From: Takakia lepidozioides
Taxonomy: Eukaryota; Streptophyta; Takakiopsida; Takakiales; Takakiaceae
Direction: 5' to 3'
DNA length: 64,000 nucleotides
NCBI GenBank assembly: GCA_030704615.1
Contig: CM060733.1
Location: forward strand, 2,108,001 to 2,172,000
In this document: positions 9,674-19,912 of the stretch, piece after piece
Layout: every line of letters starts with the position of its first letter
Position numbering within the stretch: position 1 is the stretch's first letter
Notes under the pieces: generated by a model
Database searches by the model: none
What the model was told of the DNA's origin: nothing
What the model saw: the letters and a program-made list of their open reading frames with translations, nothing else
Translations under genes and position numbers: made by a program

Positions 9674-11668
9674 AAACGATAATGCCACCATGCTAGCCAA
9701 CTGACCATTGCTCCCTCGTCTGATTTCCTTACAGCACCTGACGATGTCCACCAAGCCCGTATACATGCAAACTGTGTTTCTGCATCATCCAAGGTGGGAG
9801 CGCGCTTCCACGCAAGACACATGGAACGGTGCTCCTCTCTGAAATCTGGCGCCACGAGCCTGGTTGTGTACTGCGAAAGGCTCTGCAGAAAATGGAACCC
9901 ACAAGATCTCTCCTTGCCTTCCATGGGAACATTGGGGTCTTGCCCGTACACCCTTCGGATGGCAGCCCAATTTGCTTGTGCGTTGTCCGCCATGAAACCA
10001 CGGAAATTGGGAGGGGGCAATCCCGCCTTTGCCATCTGTTCGTTTATTCCCTGCCAAAGAAGCATCTCCGATTGTGTGTCCTCTCCTTTCATCTCACAAA
10101 TAGCAATTGTCATTAGCATCCTGCAGTGGGTGTCGTAGACATGTGCACCCATTGTCACCCACTGGTGATTTTGTAATTCGCTTGATATGGTCGAACATGA
10201 CCCAACTGTTTGACAAGTCCCCACTCGTCATCCTGTCGACCAGTTTGACGCCGCTGCCAGGTCCACACGTGGACATTTTGAATACGAAACAACGATCTGC
10301 CTCAGTCCCTTGTCTGGAAACCTACTTCCATGAATGTAGTCATATCCACATCGTCGCTTCACCTCCAGAATGGAGTGCATATCCGAGCCACGCCCAATTT
10401 TCTGTTTGCATGAGACAATGTGGTTTTGGACATTCGGTGAACATACGTGGGACACCGACTCCAGCAATGCCTCCATTTCCTTCTCATCGAGAGGAACTCT
10501 ATCGGAGCCGTCTTCCGACATAATTCTGGCCAATGCCATCTTATGGGCGGCTTGGAGCTGTATCTGTTTGGGTTTGGCACCCGGTCTCAACTTAACCTCC
10601 TCCTGAACGAGCTGCTCTGCCTCGTGGGCAGCCTCCCGCGAGTTCCCCCTCGCCAATTTGTGACAATGGGAACCAACGTGTATGCAAGCTCGGGTGAGGT
10701 CAGGGAAACGGTGCAACACATAGAACTGCTTGGCATTACAAACAGACATGCAATGTGGTGGTTCTTTGCAATGCGCACACTTAAATGTGGGAGTTCGGAA
10801 CCTTCTCCTGAGCTCAAAATGGTTGATGAGCTGTGCCTGTCCAATCGGTCTCGTTCCTGTGACCTCTGGATTTAAAATGGAAGCAAGTTGGGAGAAACAC
10901 CGCAACGCGCCCGCACAAACAACGTAGCGCACCCGCACACCATCGAGCATCTTCATGCTGGTGGTTTTGGTGACGCACCAAGGATGACCATCATGTTTTC
11001 TATCCATATCTGTCAACATTCCGGACGCCCTCGAGTAGTCCGTCCGAGGAGGGAACTCAAAGAAGATATTACCGTCGACGTCTGCGGGAAGGCATGTAAC
11101 CGATTTAATTGCGAACTTGCTGTAGTCCAGCCCGGCCAGCTCGAGCGGTGTCCCTCCATGTGAAGCCCTCGCAGAATTTCAAGAATAGATCGAACTGCGG
11201 TGCTCGTGCTGGGAATATGACTCCCTTGTCCACTGACGTCCATTGAGGACTTGCCTGATCTCCAGGACGACCTCGGAACTTCCATGACCTCGTCTGAGTC
11301 GGACAGGTTGTGAACAACCCGGTTCTCGCTCGTCTTCATGGATGGGTTCGGCTCTGGATTTACTTCGTTGCGGACTTCTCTCTTTGAGGTAGCCACTCTC
11401 TGATTCGCGGATTGTTTCGTGGAAGGCGCCAGGATAGAAGGTGCATTTGGCGGGCAAATGAAGTCCCCAACAGCCCTGTATATGACGTGTCCGATGGTGG
11501 AACTCGCCATTCCCTGCCATCGCCGAAATCATCGTGGAGCACAACAATACTCTCGACAACAACGCCGTTTGAGTCCTTCCTTTCCTCCTCCAAAAAAACC
11601 GACCCCGGTTTCAGGTGGTATCGAACGCACAGATATTTTCCATCACCCGGCAGATGTCCCCTTTGCAC
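9673..11668 (-). pseudogene. MULE-like DDE transposase remnant
   Basis: Minus-strand ORFs 11668-11360, 11510-11013, 11317-11105, 11019-10228 and 10224-9580 read as successive pieces of one protein interrupted by frameshifts. The N-terminal part is unrecognised (LHDDFGDGREW). The middle has a Cys/His cluster (CAHC, HCMSVC, HVGSHCHKLARG). The C-terminal part has a DDE-like motif, FMADNAQANWAAIRRVYG, followed by CGFHFLQSL, resembling the central part of Mutator-like transposases related to FAR1. The family assignment is from motif memory only. Frame changes at about 11020, 10225 and 11300 argue that it is inactive. Its 5' end faces the palindromic satellite upstream. Confidence 0.6.
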
Positions 11669-12005
11669 GGAAATGAAGCTCTATGCTCGTGAGGAGGGCA
11701 GTACACTGTAGCGCTCGGGTTTTCCGCCATGGGAGATGTGCACACAAGACTCCCAGGATGGCGTGCGGGCAAGCTCCCTGGTAGAAGGGGGATGCAGCGA
11801 TGGGAAGGAATGCGGTGCCGATTTGTCCGAGCGACGAAGCCTGATCCAAATCCAGGGAGCCAACTATCTCAAAAATCCACAGTCAGAGTGTTAATGAACC
11901 TTGTCTCAGGAATGCGGCCCCTGGTCTTTGCGCAATAACTGCCAACGGTATGCAGTCAGAAAGTGGGGGGCCGTCGGATGATGTCGGCTGAAGGGAGAAG
12001 CCGGC
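11669..12005. other. Spacer between transposase remnant and satellite
   Basis: No gene is recognised. If the transposase copy was once complete, this is where its promoter and terminal repeat would lie. I see no clear inverted terminal repeat. Confidence 0.4.
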
Positions 12006-13080
12006 ACCGTGCCGTCACATTACTACCCCCGGATGAAAATTCGGCACCGAATATCCAGCAGGGGCCGCACGTATGAAGTCGCCTCGGGCAGAGAGGCCGG
12101 AACCTGTCCGACAGAGAACAACCCCCGGATGGAAATTCAGCGCCGAATTTCCATTCGGATCCCCCAAAGGAAGTCGTGTCGGGGGGTCAGGCCGAAAACT
12201 GGCCGACATAAAAACCTCCCGGATGGAAAAACGGCGCCGAATTTCCATCCGAGCCGTTCGGATGCAGTCGGCTCGGGGGAAAGGCCGCCACCTGGCCCTC
12301 ACATTACAACCCCCGGACGGAAATTCGGCACCAAATATCCAACAGGGGAAGCCCGGATGAAGTCCTCGGGCGAGAGTGTTCGACAGAGAGCATCCCCTGG
12401 ATGGAGATTCGGCGCCGAATTTCCATCCGGGCCCCCCAAAGGAAGTCGTGTCGGGGGCAGCCGAAAACTGGCGACATAAAAAGATGGAAAAACGGCGCCG
12501 AATTTCCATCCGGGCCGTTCGGATGCAGTCGGGGGGGAAAGGCCGCACTGGCCCTCACATTCAACCCCGGACGGAAATTCGGCACCGAATATCCAACAGG
12601 GGAAGCCCGGATGAAGTCGCCTCGGGCGTAGAACCGACAGAGAGCATCCCCTGGATGGAGATTCGCGCCGAATTTCCATCCGGGCCCCCCAAAGGAAGTC
12701 ATGTCGGGGGGGGCAGGCCGAAAACTGGCCGACATAAAACCTCCCCAGATGGGAAAACGGCGCGAATTTCCATCCGGGGCGTTCGGATGCAGTCGGGGAG
12801 GGGGGAGAGGCCGGCACCTGGCCGTCACATTTCAACCCCCGGACGGAAATTCGGCACCGAATATCCAACAGGGGACGCCCGGACGAAGTCGCCTCGGGCG
12901 TAGAGGCCGGCACCTGTCCGACAGAGACCATCCCCCGGATGGAAATCGCCGCCGAATTTCCATCCGGGCCCCCTCAAAGGAAGTCCGGTCGGGTGGTGAG
13001 GCCCAAAACTGGACGATATAAAAACCTCCCAGGATGAAAAACGGCGCCGAATTTCCATCCGAGGCCGTTCGGATTTCCTC
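12006..13080. repeat. Palindrome-based tandem array A, ~256-284 bp units
   Basis: About four copies of a compound unit start with CACAT at 12016, 12300, 12556 and 12826 (spacings 284, 256 and 270). Each unit contains three diverged boxes, each centred on an inverted repeat around GGCGCC or GGCACC with arms like GGAAATTC/GAATTTCC, separated by different spacers (AACAGGGG..., CCCCAAAGGAAGTCGTGTCG, CCGTTCGGATGCAGTCG). This makes it a higher-order repeat. Long open frames occur on both strands because the repeat lacks stops, and they are not genes. Confidence 0.9.
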
Positions 13081-13180
13081 TAGCAGTCAAGGATTCCATG
13101 AAAAACGTGTCTAAAAGTGGACTTCAGCCACAAAACTAACAGTTTAGTTTGTTTTTCTCCGAAAAACCAAGCGGCCACGC

Positions 13181-13920
13181 TCAGAATTACCTGCAGGAAG
13201 GTAATTCGGCGCTTCGAGTTACCTGCTGGATGGAAATTCGGCGCCGGATTTCCATCCATCCGGGCTTCAAATTACTTGAAGGATGGAAATTCGGCGCCGA
13301 ATTTCCATCCTGATCCGCTCCGAATTACCTGCATGACGGAAATTTTGCGCGCCGCCCTACCTGCCGGATGGAAATTCGGCGCCGAATTTCCATCCATCCG
13401 CTCTCCGACCAACCTGGCGGATGGATATCCGGCGCCGGATTTCCATCCATCCGCTCTGAATTACCTGCGTGGCGGAAATTTCGCGCGCCGCCCTACCTGG
13501 GAGGATGGATATCCGGCGCCGGATTTCCATCCATCCGGCTCCGAATTACCTGCGTGGCGGAAATTTCGCGCGTCGCCCTACCTGGCAGGATGGAAATCCG
13601 GCGCCGGATTTCCATCCATCCGGCTCCGAATTACCTGCGTGGCGGAAATTTCGCGCGCCGCCCTACCTGGTAGGATGGAAATCCGGCGCTGGATTTCCAT
13701 CCATCCGGCTCCGAATTACCTGCGTGACGGAAATTTCGCGCGCCGCCCTACCTGGCAAGATGGAAATTCGGCGCTGAATTTCCATCCTGCTGCGCTCCGA
13801 ATTACCTGCATGACGGAAATTTTGCGCGCCGCCGTACCTGGCGGATGGAAATCCGGCGCCGGAATTCTATTCTGCTGCGCTCCGAATTACCTCTACGTTG
13901 GAAATTCCGGGCCGAGTTGC
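13181..13920. repeat. Palindrome-based tandem array B, 85-bp units
   Basis: The word GAATTACC recurs at 13458, 13543, 13628, 13713, 13799 and 13884 (spacing 85-86 bp), with less regular copies from 13190. Each unit holds a 30-bp inverted repeat centred on GGCGCC. Copies start at 13228, 13281, 13366, 13419, 13503, 13588, 13673, 13758 and 13843, and those at 13281, 13366 and 13588 are perfect palindromes. A 281-codon open frame runs across the array only because units lack stop codons, and I do not call it a gene. Confidence 0.92.
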
Positions 13921-13962
13921 GTCATATTTCATCCGACAGGGAGGGCTTCATCCGACATTTAA

Positions 13963-14815
13963 TTGCGTAGTTGGGCATTAAATGTCCACCGCCGTCCGTT
14001 TTTATTCGGGCTGGCGACACATGGCTTCCTCGATACGTACCCTAAATCTGATGCTAATCTTGGATTAACTTCTATTCGAGGCATGTACCCCAAAAAACTG
14101 AGATCTTTTTCCATTTTGGCTGGGACTTATGCCGCCTGAAGGGCGTGGCTCTCCTGAGAGAGACCTCACATCCAGACCGCGGCGGAAGTTGAAAGCTTTG
14201 TACTATGGACGATGACCAATCTCTCGCATGGCCAAACTTAAGCTCCAGCAGGAGATTCCAGTGTCTTGCTCACAACCCGTGCCATTTGAAGCCGAGTACT
14301 CTCAGGCAAGCCACTTCTGCTTTCGCTTTGTTCGCTTTTGCTTTCACTTTGTTGTTTCGCTTTGTTTTTGCATCTTCATCCTGGCATCGCTGGAAGCGTA
14401 TGGCTGCATCGCAAAAGCAGCAGCTGTTGCGAAGAATGATCAAGGTCTGAGTGGTTAAAAATTAAGGAAATCCATGCTGAGCTGAGAGGATGAAGTGTCT
14501 TCAAAACATTTCACCTTGTTTTCCCGTCTTATGGAATTCCTGATCATTTGTTCATCGTGTTTCATATTACCGGTTGAGTGAACCTTAGATAGTTTGCAAT
14601 GCGTGTGTAAAGCCGGCAGCTCTGGAGAAGGCTGCTTGTGCATGTCATTCTTAGGCATTGGTTGGATTTGTTTTCATTGTTGTTCCATGACACTCCATAC
14701 TTCCTAAACTTGTTTTGTTGTCATTGTTGTTCCACGATTGTTGCTATGGTGGTTGTGCTGCTCGTTGCGATGCTGGTTTTGGCACCGATGTTGGTTCTCA
14801 CGATTTTTGGGAATG
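13963..14815. other. Upstream region of the DGNHR gene
   Basis: No supported gene. Several short open frames (for example 14205-14458) lack motifs. A run of T-rich, GTTGTT-rich DNA precedes a possible splice acceptor at 14818-14819 (GGGAATGACAG), so part of this may be an intron or 5' UTR of the gene that follows. Confidence 0.4.
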
Positions 14816-14873
14816 ACAGAGTGACGGCGAGCCCGGCACGCTGGTGGTATCATCGACAGCTCCAACTCATCGT

Positions 14874-16623
14874 ATGTTTGAATCGCCCAACTTGGGGCGA
14901 GAGGGCAAACTTAAACCTTTTGTTGGTGGACGGGAGGACCTGCAGCGAGAGTACGACAAAATAGGCATTGGGGAGGTTGGTGCAGGCGGCATGGCAGGTG
15001 AAGGGCGTGAGGACGTGAGGACAACAGATCCGGCAATGGAGGTTGTTGATGCACATGCAGTAGGGCCCGCCCATGCAAAGAAGAAGAAGAAAACGAAGCA
15101 CATCCAATCCCCGGCGAGAGAGCCGTCACGGGCTGCAGAGGGAGTGAGCAGTGCGCGCAAGGGTGTCAGTTTGCCTCAATCAAAGGTGGTTGTCCTGGAG
15201 GGCTCCCCTGCTGCTAGCCCTAGTAAGAAACAGAAAGCCTGTGAGAGGGCAAAAGAGAGGGCAAAAGAACAGGCGAGACAGAATGCTAGCCAGGAGGAAA
15301 GAGAAAATACCACTGAAGAGGCCAGGGGTGCCCAAATGACAGATGCCAATGTAAGCGAGGGACGCACAGAGACGGTGGATCCCTCCAAGACACCACAAAG
15401 AGGCAGTAACACACCGGTTAGACCATTGCAGGCAAGAGCAGCCCCTGCAATTACCCATACGGTGGAGAGTGGAGGAGAGGAAAGAACACCAGAAAGAGCA
15501 CGGATTGTGCCAGTTCGAGGTGAAGCCGGGGAGAGGGCAGTACAGACGGGGAAAGTGCTCGAGGTGGTTTCGCCGGTGGCTGACCATGTTGAGGAGGACG
15601 ACAGGGAGCTTTCTGACCAGGATGACATCCTCCCGGACATCCCCAGGCTCCAAACCCGCAGCATACAGGCTGGATTTGGCGGTCCTGGTGGGCTGCCGGA
15701 GAACCCCTCTGCAGCAGACGTCATGTCGGAGGCATATATGAAGTTGGCCGCTGCCAAGATGTTGGAGGCAACCCACAACAACATTGGCAGGGTGCTGGGG
15801 GGCATGGTGTACCCGGCCAAGCTTCGGATTCCCCTTTGCCGCTTGGTGTCATTGCAGGTGGTGAGACCTGCCCTCCCAGGCGATATCGACAAGCTGAAAT
15901 TCTCTTTCCGGGATGGATATCGAATGGGGTCTGCCGCGTTTTACGTTTCCATTGAGAACAACCACGGAGCTTCCCGTGCCCACACTTCTGATGAGGTGGA
16001 CAAATGGGGTCCCCATTGGCAAAGGCGAAATGAGGAGTTCGAGAGAACGATTGCTACTGATCCTCTTTTCCAGTACTTGTCCGGTAAGATGTTTTATGTG
16101 TGGGACGGCAATCATCGCCTCCTGGCATGGATGGAGCACATAGCCGAAGCCCACCCCAACGACCTCGATTGGCATTTCGCCGTGGAGTGTGTTGTGCTGA
16201 AGGTTGCGGGGCCCAAAGATCGCAGTCTTCTGAAAGCTGCAATGGCGGACATCAACAACGCCTCTTGCTTTTGGACCCATCCGATTGTAAGTCATTTCAT
16301 TGCGAATCCTCATATTTGTTGAAAATTCCCATTTCAGTATTGTTTGATGGAAATGTGGCATTGCAGGGTGACTGAGAATGCCTTCATTGCCACCAACTTG
16401 TCCCATATGCTCTTCCGAGTGAAGGATGTCGGGAAGCAGGGGGTGCAAGAGTTTGCCAATTCGCTCAGTGCCGACCTCCTGCGCAAGTCGGAGGCAAAGG
16501 CAGACAGAACCTGGTATAGGCTGAGCATGGACGCCATGGTGGACTACATATTTTGGGTAAAGCTCCTCACTGTTTTGTTGAGCTAATGTGTTTCTCCTCC
16601 CCCAATAGAAGAAAAAGTGTTGA
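14874..16623 (+). CDS. ParB/Srx-like DGNHR-motif protein, three exons
   Basis: Proposed exons: 14874-16286, 16338-16556 and 16609-16623, joined in phase by GTAAGT...TTTCAG (51 bp) and GTAAAG...CCCAATAG (52 bp), giving about 548 aa. The first ATG in frame is 14874, but the frame is open back to an acceptor-like AG at 14819, so a further 5' exon is possible. Residues about 1-290 are polar and low complexity, with a basic KKKKKTK patch near 70. Residues about 315-430 resemble the ParB N-terminal/sulfiredoxin fold: IPLCRLVSL, then DIDKLKFSFRDGYRMG, then FYVWDGNHRLLAWM with D411-G-N-H-R415. In that fold the GxHR element binds or hydrolyses nucleotides. The function here is unknown. The last exon (KKKC) is tentative. 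A domesticated or transposon-borne ORF is possible. Confidence 0.55.
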
Positions 16624-16633
16624 GCATCTAATC

Positions 16634-17007
16634 TTATGTGCGCATTCTCGACAGACGAAAATTCAGCAGGATTTGGCACATGCGCGCCTCATCTTTAGCT
16701 TTGTGCAATACCGGTATGGGCCACGGCTTGAAATTCGGTGGAATGGTGCCCTTGCAACCTATGTCCACACAATGGCGGTTCAACTGGATTTTGTCCTTTA
16801 TGGCTTCCTCACAGAAAGGACACCTGAGCCTATCTTTTTTCCATTCTGGGTTCTCCTCCTTGGCTACACGGAGATCAATACATGCTTCCACTATTTTGCG
16901 ATCACGTACTCCTTTGGGGAGTACCAATATCTTCGCAGCTTCTTCAAACGCGTGACGTGCACAAAGTCGATCCAGTCGGGTCCGCCCTTCGCGTAGGCTT
17001 CCTCCAT
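16634..17007 (-). pseudogene. Zinc-finger-like gene fragment, frameshifted
   Basis: On the minus strand, ATG at 17007 follows a splice-acceptor-like TTGTATAG and reads MEEAYAKGGPDWIDFVHV before the frame is lost near 16946-16955. The next frame continues with a charged segment (FEEAAKILVLPKGVRDRKI) and a C2HC-like motif, CPFCEEAIKDKIQLNRHC, then GCKGTIPPNFKPW and a stop at 16634. It may be a zinc-finger N-terminus, perhaps from a transposon or a multi-exon gene. It converges on the DGNHR gene, with their ends about 10 bp apart. The open frame extends upstream to 17281, but that part is Phe/Leu/Cys-rich and does not look coding. Confidence 0.4.
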
Positions 17008-17299
17008 CGCCTATACAACACAACAGAGAAAGGCAGAGGGCCCAACAAAAAGGGAGAAGTGCAAAGAATGGAGGAAACAGAAAGTGCGAGAACCGGCGAG
17101 AACGAACACTACATATGAGGACAGACAAAGAAGCGAGAACCAAAACGACAAGTACACACTGCGCGCGGAAAGAACTCTGCACAAGGAAGACAAACGTTGA
17201 CATAAAAGCAGACCACAGCACCGGCGGGAAGGCGAAGTTGAAGTTCAAGCTGACCCGGGAGCGGAAATGCAGTACACCCACGGCACGACGTGGCGCGCC

Positions 17300-18100
17300 A
17301 TGATTGACGCCGCCACCGCCGCCGTTGCATTTACTAGGTCTACCCAGTGCACAGCAGACCGAGTGAATAATAGACAGAGTCCAGCAGACTAGAATCAGCA
17401 GACCGATTTGAGCAGGTCCACCCGACTACAACAGACTGACGACGAAACAGACTATACAAAACAGACAAACTGGCAGGTCGACAGACTGGCAGGTCAACAT
17501 GGTCATTGTTCTTTCGCCCTTTGTAACAAGCTGCAAGCAGACTAGACTGACGGTGCGACAGAGACAACAGACTAGCTGAAAAGACTGGTAGGACAACAGA
17601 CTGACAGACGGAAGGGTGTACAGCCAAATTTTCGATGCGGCACCATGGTTTCACAGTTTTTTACAACAGACCAGCGTACACAGACGCCGCAAGACCGTTG
17701 TCAGGACAGACTAACATCGCAACAGACTCGTGAACATAGTCCAGGCCGATGTGAGGACACAACCTCCTGAAGAGGCTCCGATTACCACACCAACGAAGCA
17801 AGACTAATGAAGCAATAGACATATGGGTATCCAGGCCGACAAGTATTGGCTGTCGAACCCGACTTTTTTACAAGGAGATCCATACTGGAGATGTGAGATA
17901 GTTCAGGAGTCTTAGGCTAACATAGCCCAGTAGACACAATTGACAGACTGACGATAACTTTGCCCAAGACACACATAACAGTTCATGGCTGGATATGGAA
18001 TCTGCAATGTTTTTACACGCCCTCATGTGCATATGCTTCGGCGATTTTCGCTATCATCTTGTCCATGGTTACCGTTCCAGACTGAGGAGGTGATCTGACG
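17300..18100. repeat. Degenerate CAGACT-rich tract
   Basis: No gene is seen. From about 17340 to 17960 the heptamer ACAGACT and variants (CAGCAGACC, ACAGACG, CAGGTCGACAGACTGG) recur every 10-40 bases on the plus strand with no fixed period. This looks like an old, decayed simple repeat. Confidence 0.55.
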
Positions 18101-18419
18101 GACGGACGGATGGGGCTACCTCAACATGAATAATTATAAAATTGAACGACACCATATCCCAAATGTAAACTAAGGTCGTCTTTAGGCAGGCTTGTAATCG
18201 GTCCGTCCATTGGAATAAACCCTAACAACACATTGGCCATTTTGCGATGACCAGACAGAGGCCAAACCAAGTGGGCAAAACGCATTACATGTACAACGAA
18301 ATCGCAAAAACGGCCCCGCCAACAACAACAAAATGACGAAAACAGTGGAAGCATATGCACGATGGTGGCTGTAGGGCTCCGACTCACGACAAAATGTCAC
18401 GAAAACTGTGCCAGGCAAC

Positions 18420-18780
18420 GACTACTGCCCGCACGCACCGTAGATTCGTACAACATAGAGCGACATCCTGATGGCAATGGCGAGATACGGCCCTAAATTG
18501 GAGGGCTGCGATGGGATTCGTCCTGGACGGCCCGGATCTTACGGGGGGCGGACACGTGGACAGGCGGACTAGCGGGAGCGGACCTGCCACAGCGGACGAG
18601 CCGTAGCGGACAGGCCGCAGCGGAGCGGCCGGTGGACGGACCCCGGGAGGGGTAGCCGCGGCAGCAGCGACGGGCGTGGGCGACCGTTGGCAGCGGCGGG
18701 CGGGGGGGGGGGGGGGGGGGGGGGGGCGCCCTTCGTCTGGACGACGGGCCCACCGTCCTTCTCGCACTCTTGCATTCATG
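18420..18780. repeat. GC-rich tract with a 25-base G run
   Basis: A strongly GC-rich block (CGGACGAGCCGTAGCGGACAGG-like, with repeated GCGGA words) ends in an uninterrupted run of 25 G at 18702-18726. The minus-strand open frames over it encode polyproline and are compositional artefacts. The exact run length may be affected by sequencing. Confidence 0.8.
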
Positions 18781-18795
18781 ACCCTATTATTGTTA

Positions 18796-18925
18796 TAGCC
18801 TAGTGAGGTAATGGACACATATCACCTCAAAAGTGGTTGTGGGTTCACTCCAGGGATTGGTGTCACAAAGTTATCCCTTCGGGGTCAAGTGACCATAATT
18901 TATGCTTCCTTTGGGAGACGTCATA
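18796..18925 (+). mobile_element. tRNA-derived SINE, copy 1
   Basis: An internal RNA polymerase III A box (TAGCCTAGTGAGG, 18796-18808) and B box (GGGTTCACTCC, 18841-18851) are about 32 bp apart. The body ends with ACCATAATTTATGCTTCCTT (18892-18911), shared exactly with an inverted copy at 40906-40925. The internal segment GTGTCACAAAGTTATCCCTT also aligns with that copy. Two diverged copies with pol III boxes fit a SINE, which moves using LINE proteins. No target duplication was resolved. Confidence 0.65.
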
Positions 18926-18929
18926 TATT

Positions 18930-19330
18930 ATTATTAGGTCAGCTCCATACATCCATGCTATATGATCTATGAGCCTTGAGGCATATTACTTTTCTTAACA
19001 TGTTTAAAAAATTGATATTGAAGAATGGAACTCAGATTCTATTTTAATTATCTATGCATGAGCCATGTACATTTTGAAGGAATATGCCTTAAAATAAAAT
19101 TCACCATTAGAATTTTGTTTTTTTCCAGCCATTTTTTTATATCTCTAATTACTCTTATTTTTGTAATCTATTTAATCAATTAATTAAAACCTGGATCCGA
19201 ACCCGTGAACCCTCTAATATTTTCCAGCAACTACCGGACCCGAGCGTGTTCAAAAACCCAGACCCCAACCCCTATCTGACCCCGGATTTGGTTCCAGAAG
19301 AAAACCCGAACGCACCCGGCGGGTTCCTTT
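18930..19330. other. AT-rich spacer, nothing recognised
   Basis: AT-rich DNA with no coding signal. The last 130 bases are rich in CCGGACCC/GAACCCG words, like the interior of the hAT-type elements at 42 kb, but I found no inverted ends here. Confidence 0.4.
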
Positions 19331-19900
19331 AAAATGCACTATCCACACAACTCTGGTAGTTTCCAGTGTTGTTCTGGTATTAGGTTTAGGACATACCAGA
19401 CTGGTACTAGACGTATCACAAAATTTTCATACCAGTCTGGTCTATGTAATGGTGGATGTATTTTTTTTCAGATACTAGTGATATCAATTCTGGTATCATT
19501 CCAAAGCCATCACAAAACTACAAGTTTATCAAATAGCAAGTATCAAGTGAAAACAATAAAGAAATATGATCCATTTCAATGTATTGTCTATGACTGTCCC
19601 CATTCAATGTTTGAAAGCTTGTATTTTGAACTCATATAGTGAATTTTTGGTGGTTGCTATTTTACTACCCCAAAAAACATAAATATACTTAAGTACTAGT
19701 ATGTAGGCATATGTACACATAAATTAGTATAGTACACATACCAGTCTGGTATATGACCAAGTATTCTCCCAAATGATACCAGACTGGTCTGGTATCTAAT
19801 ACAAGTGCATATACCAATAGATATACGAGTCCTTCACCTATATACCACATATATACCAACCGGGTCTTCCCATTGGGTTTTATTTTGTTAAAACTTAAAA
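19331..19900. repeat. Region rich in CCAGACTGGT/CCAGTCTGGT
   Basis: The 10-mers ACCAGACTGG and ACCAGTCTGG occur in both orientations near 19397, 19430, 19740 and 19780, often within TACC...GGTA contexts. A CAGTGTTG start at 19362 resembles a hAT end, but no partner end or target duplication was found. No gene. Confidence 0.45.
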
Positions 19901-19912
19901 TGTAGGCTATAA

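Noticed and set aside
12015-13058. Long ORFs on both strands of array A (up to 210 codons)
   Set aside because: Overlapping frames on opposite strands follow the repeat, not a protein.
13117-13962. 281-codon plus-strand ORF across the palindromic array
   Set aside because: It is made wholly of 85-bp repeat units with no stops in several frames and on both strands; there is no domain and no start context.
15176-15892. Minus-strand ORF opposite the DGNHR gene
   Set aside because: It is the antisense shadow of a better supported spliced ORF.
18384-18818. Minus-strand proline-rich ORF
   Set aside because: It is produced by the G25 run and GC-rich words; no start or conserved motif.
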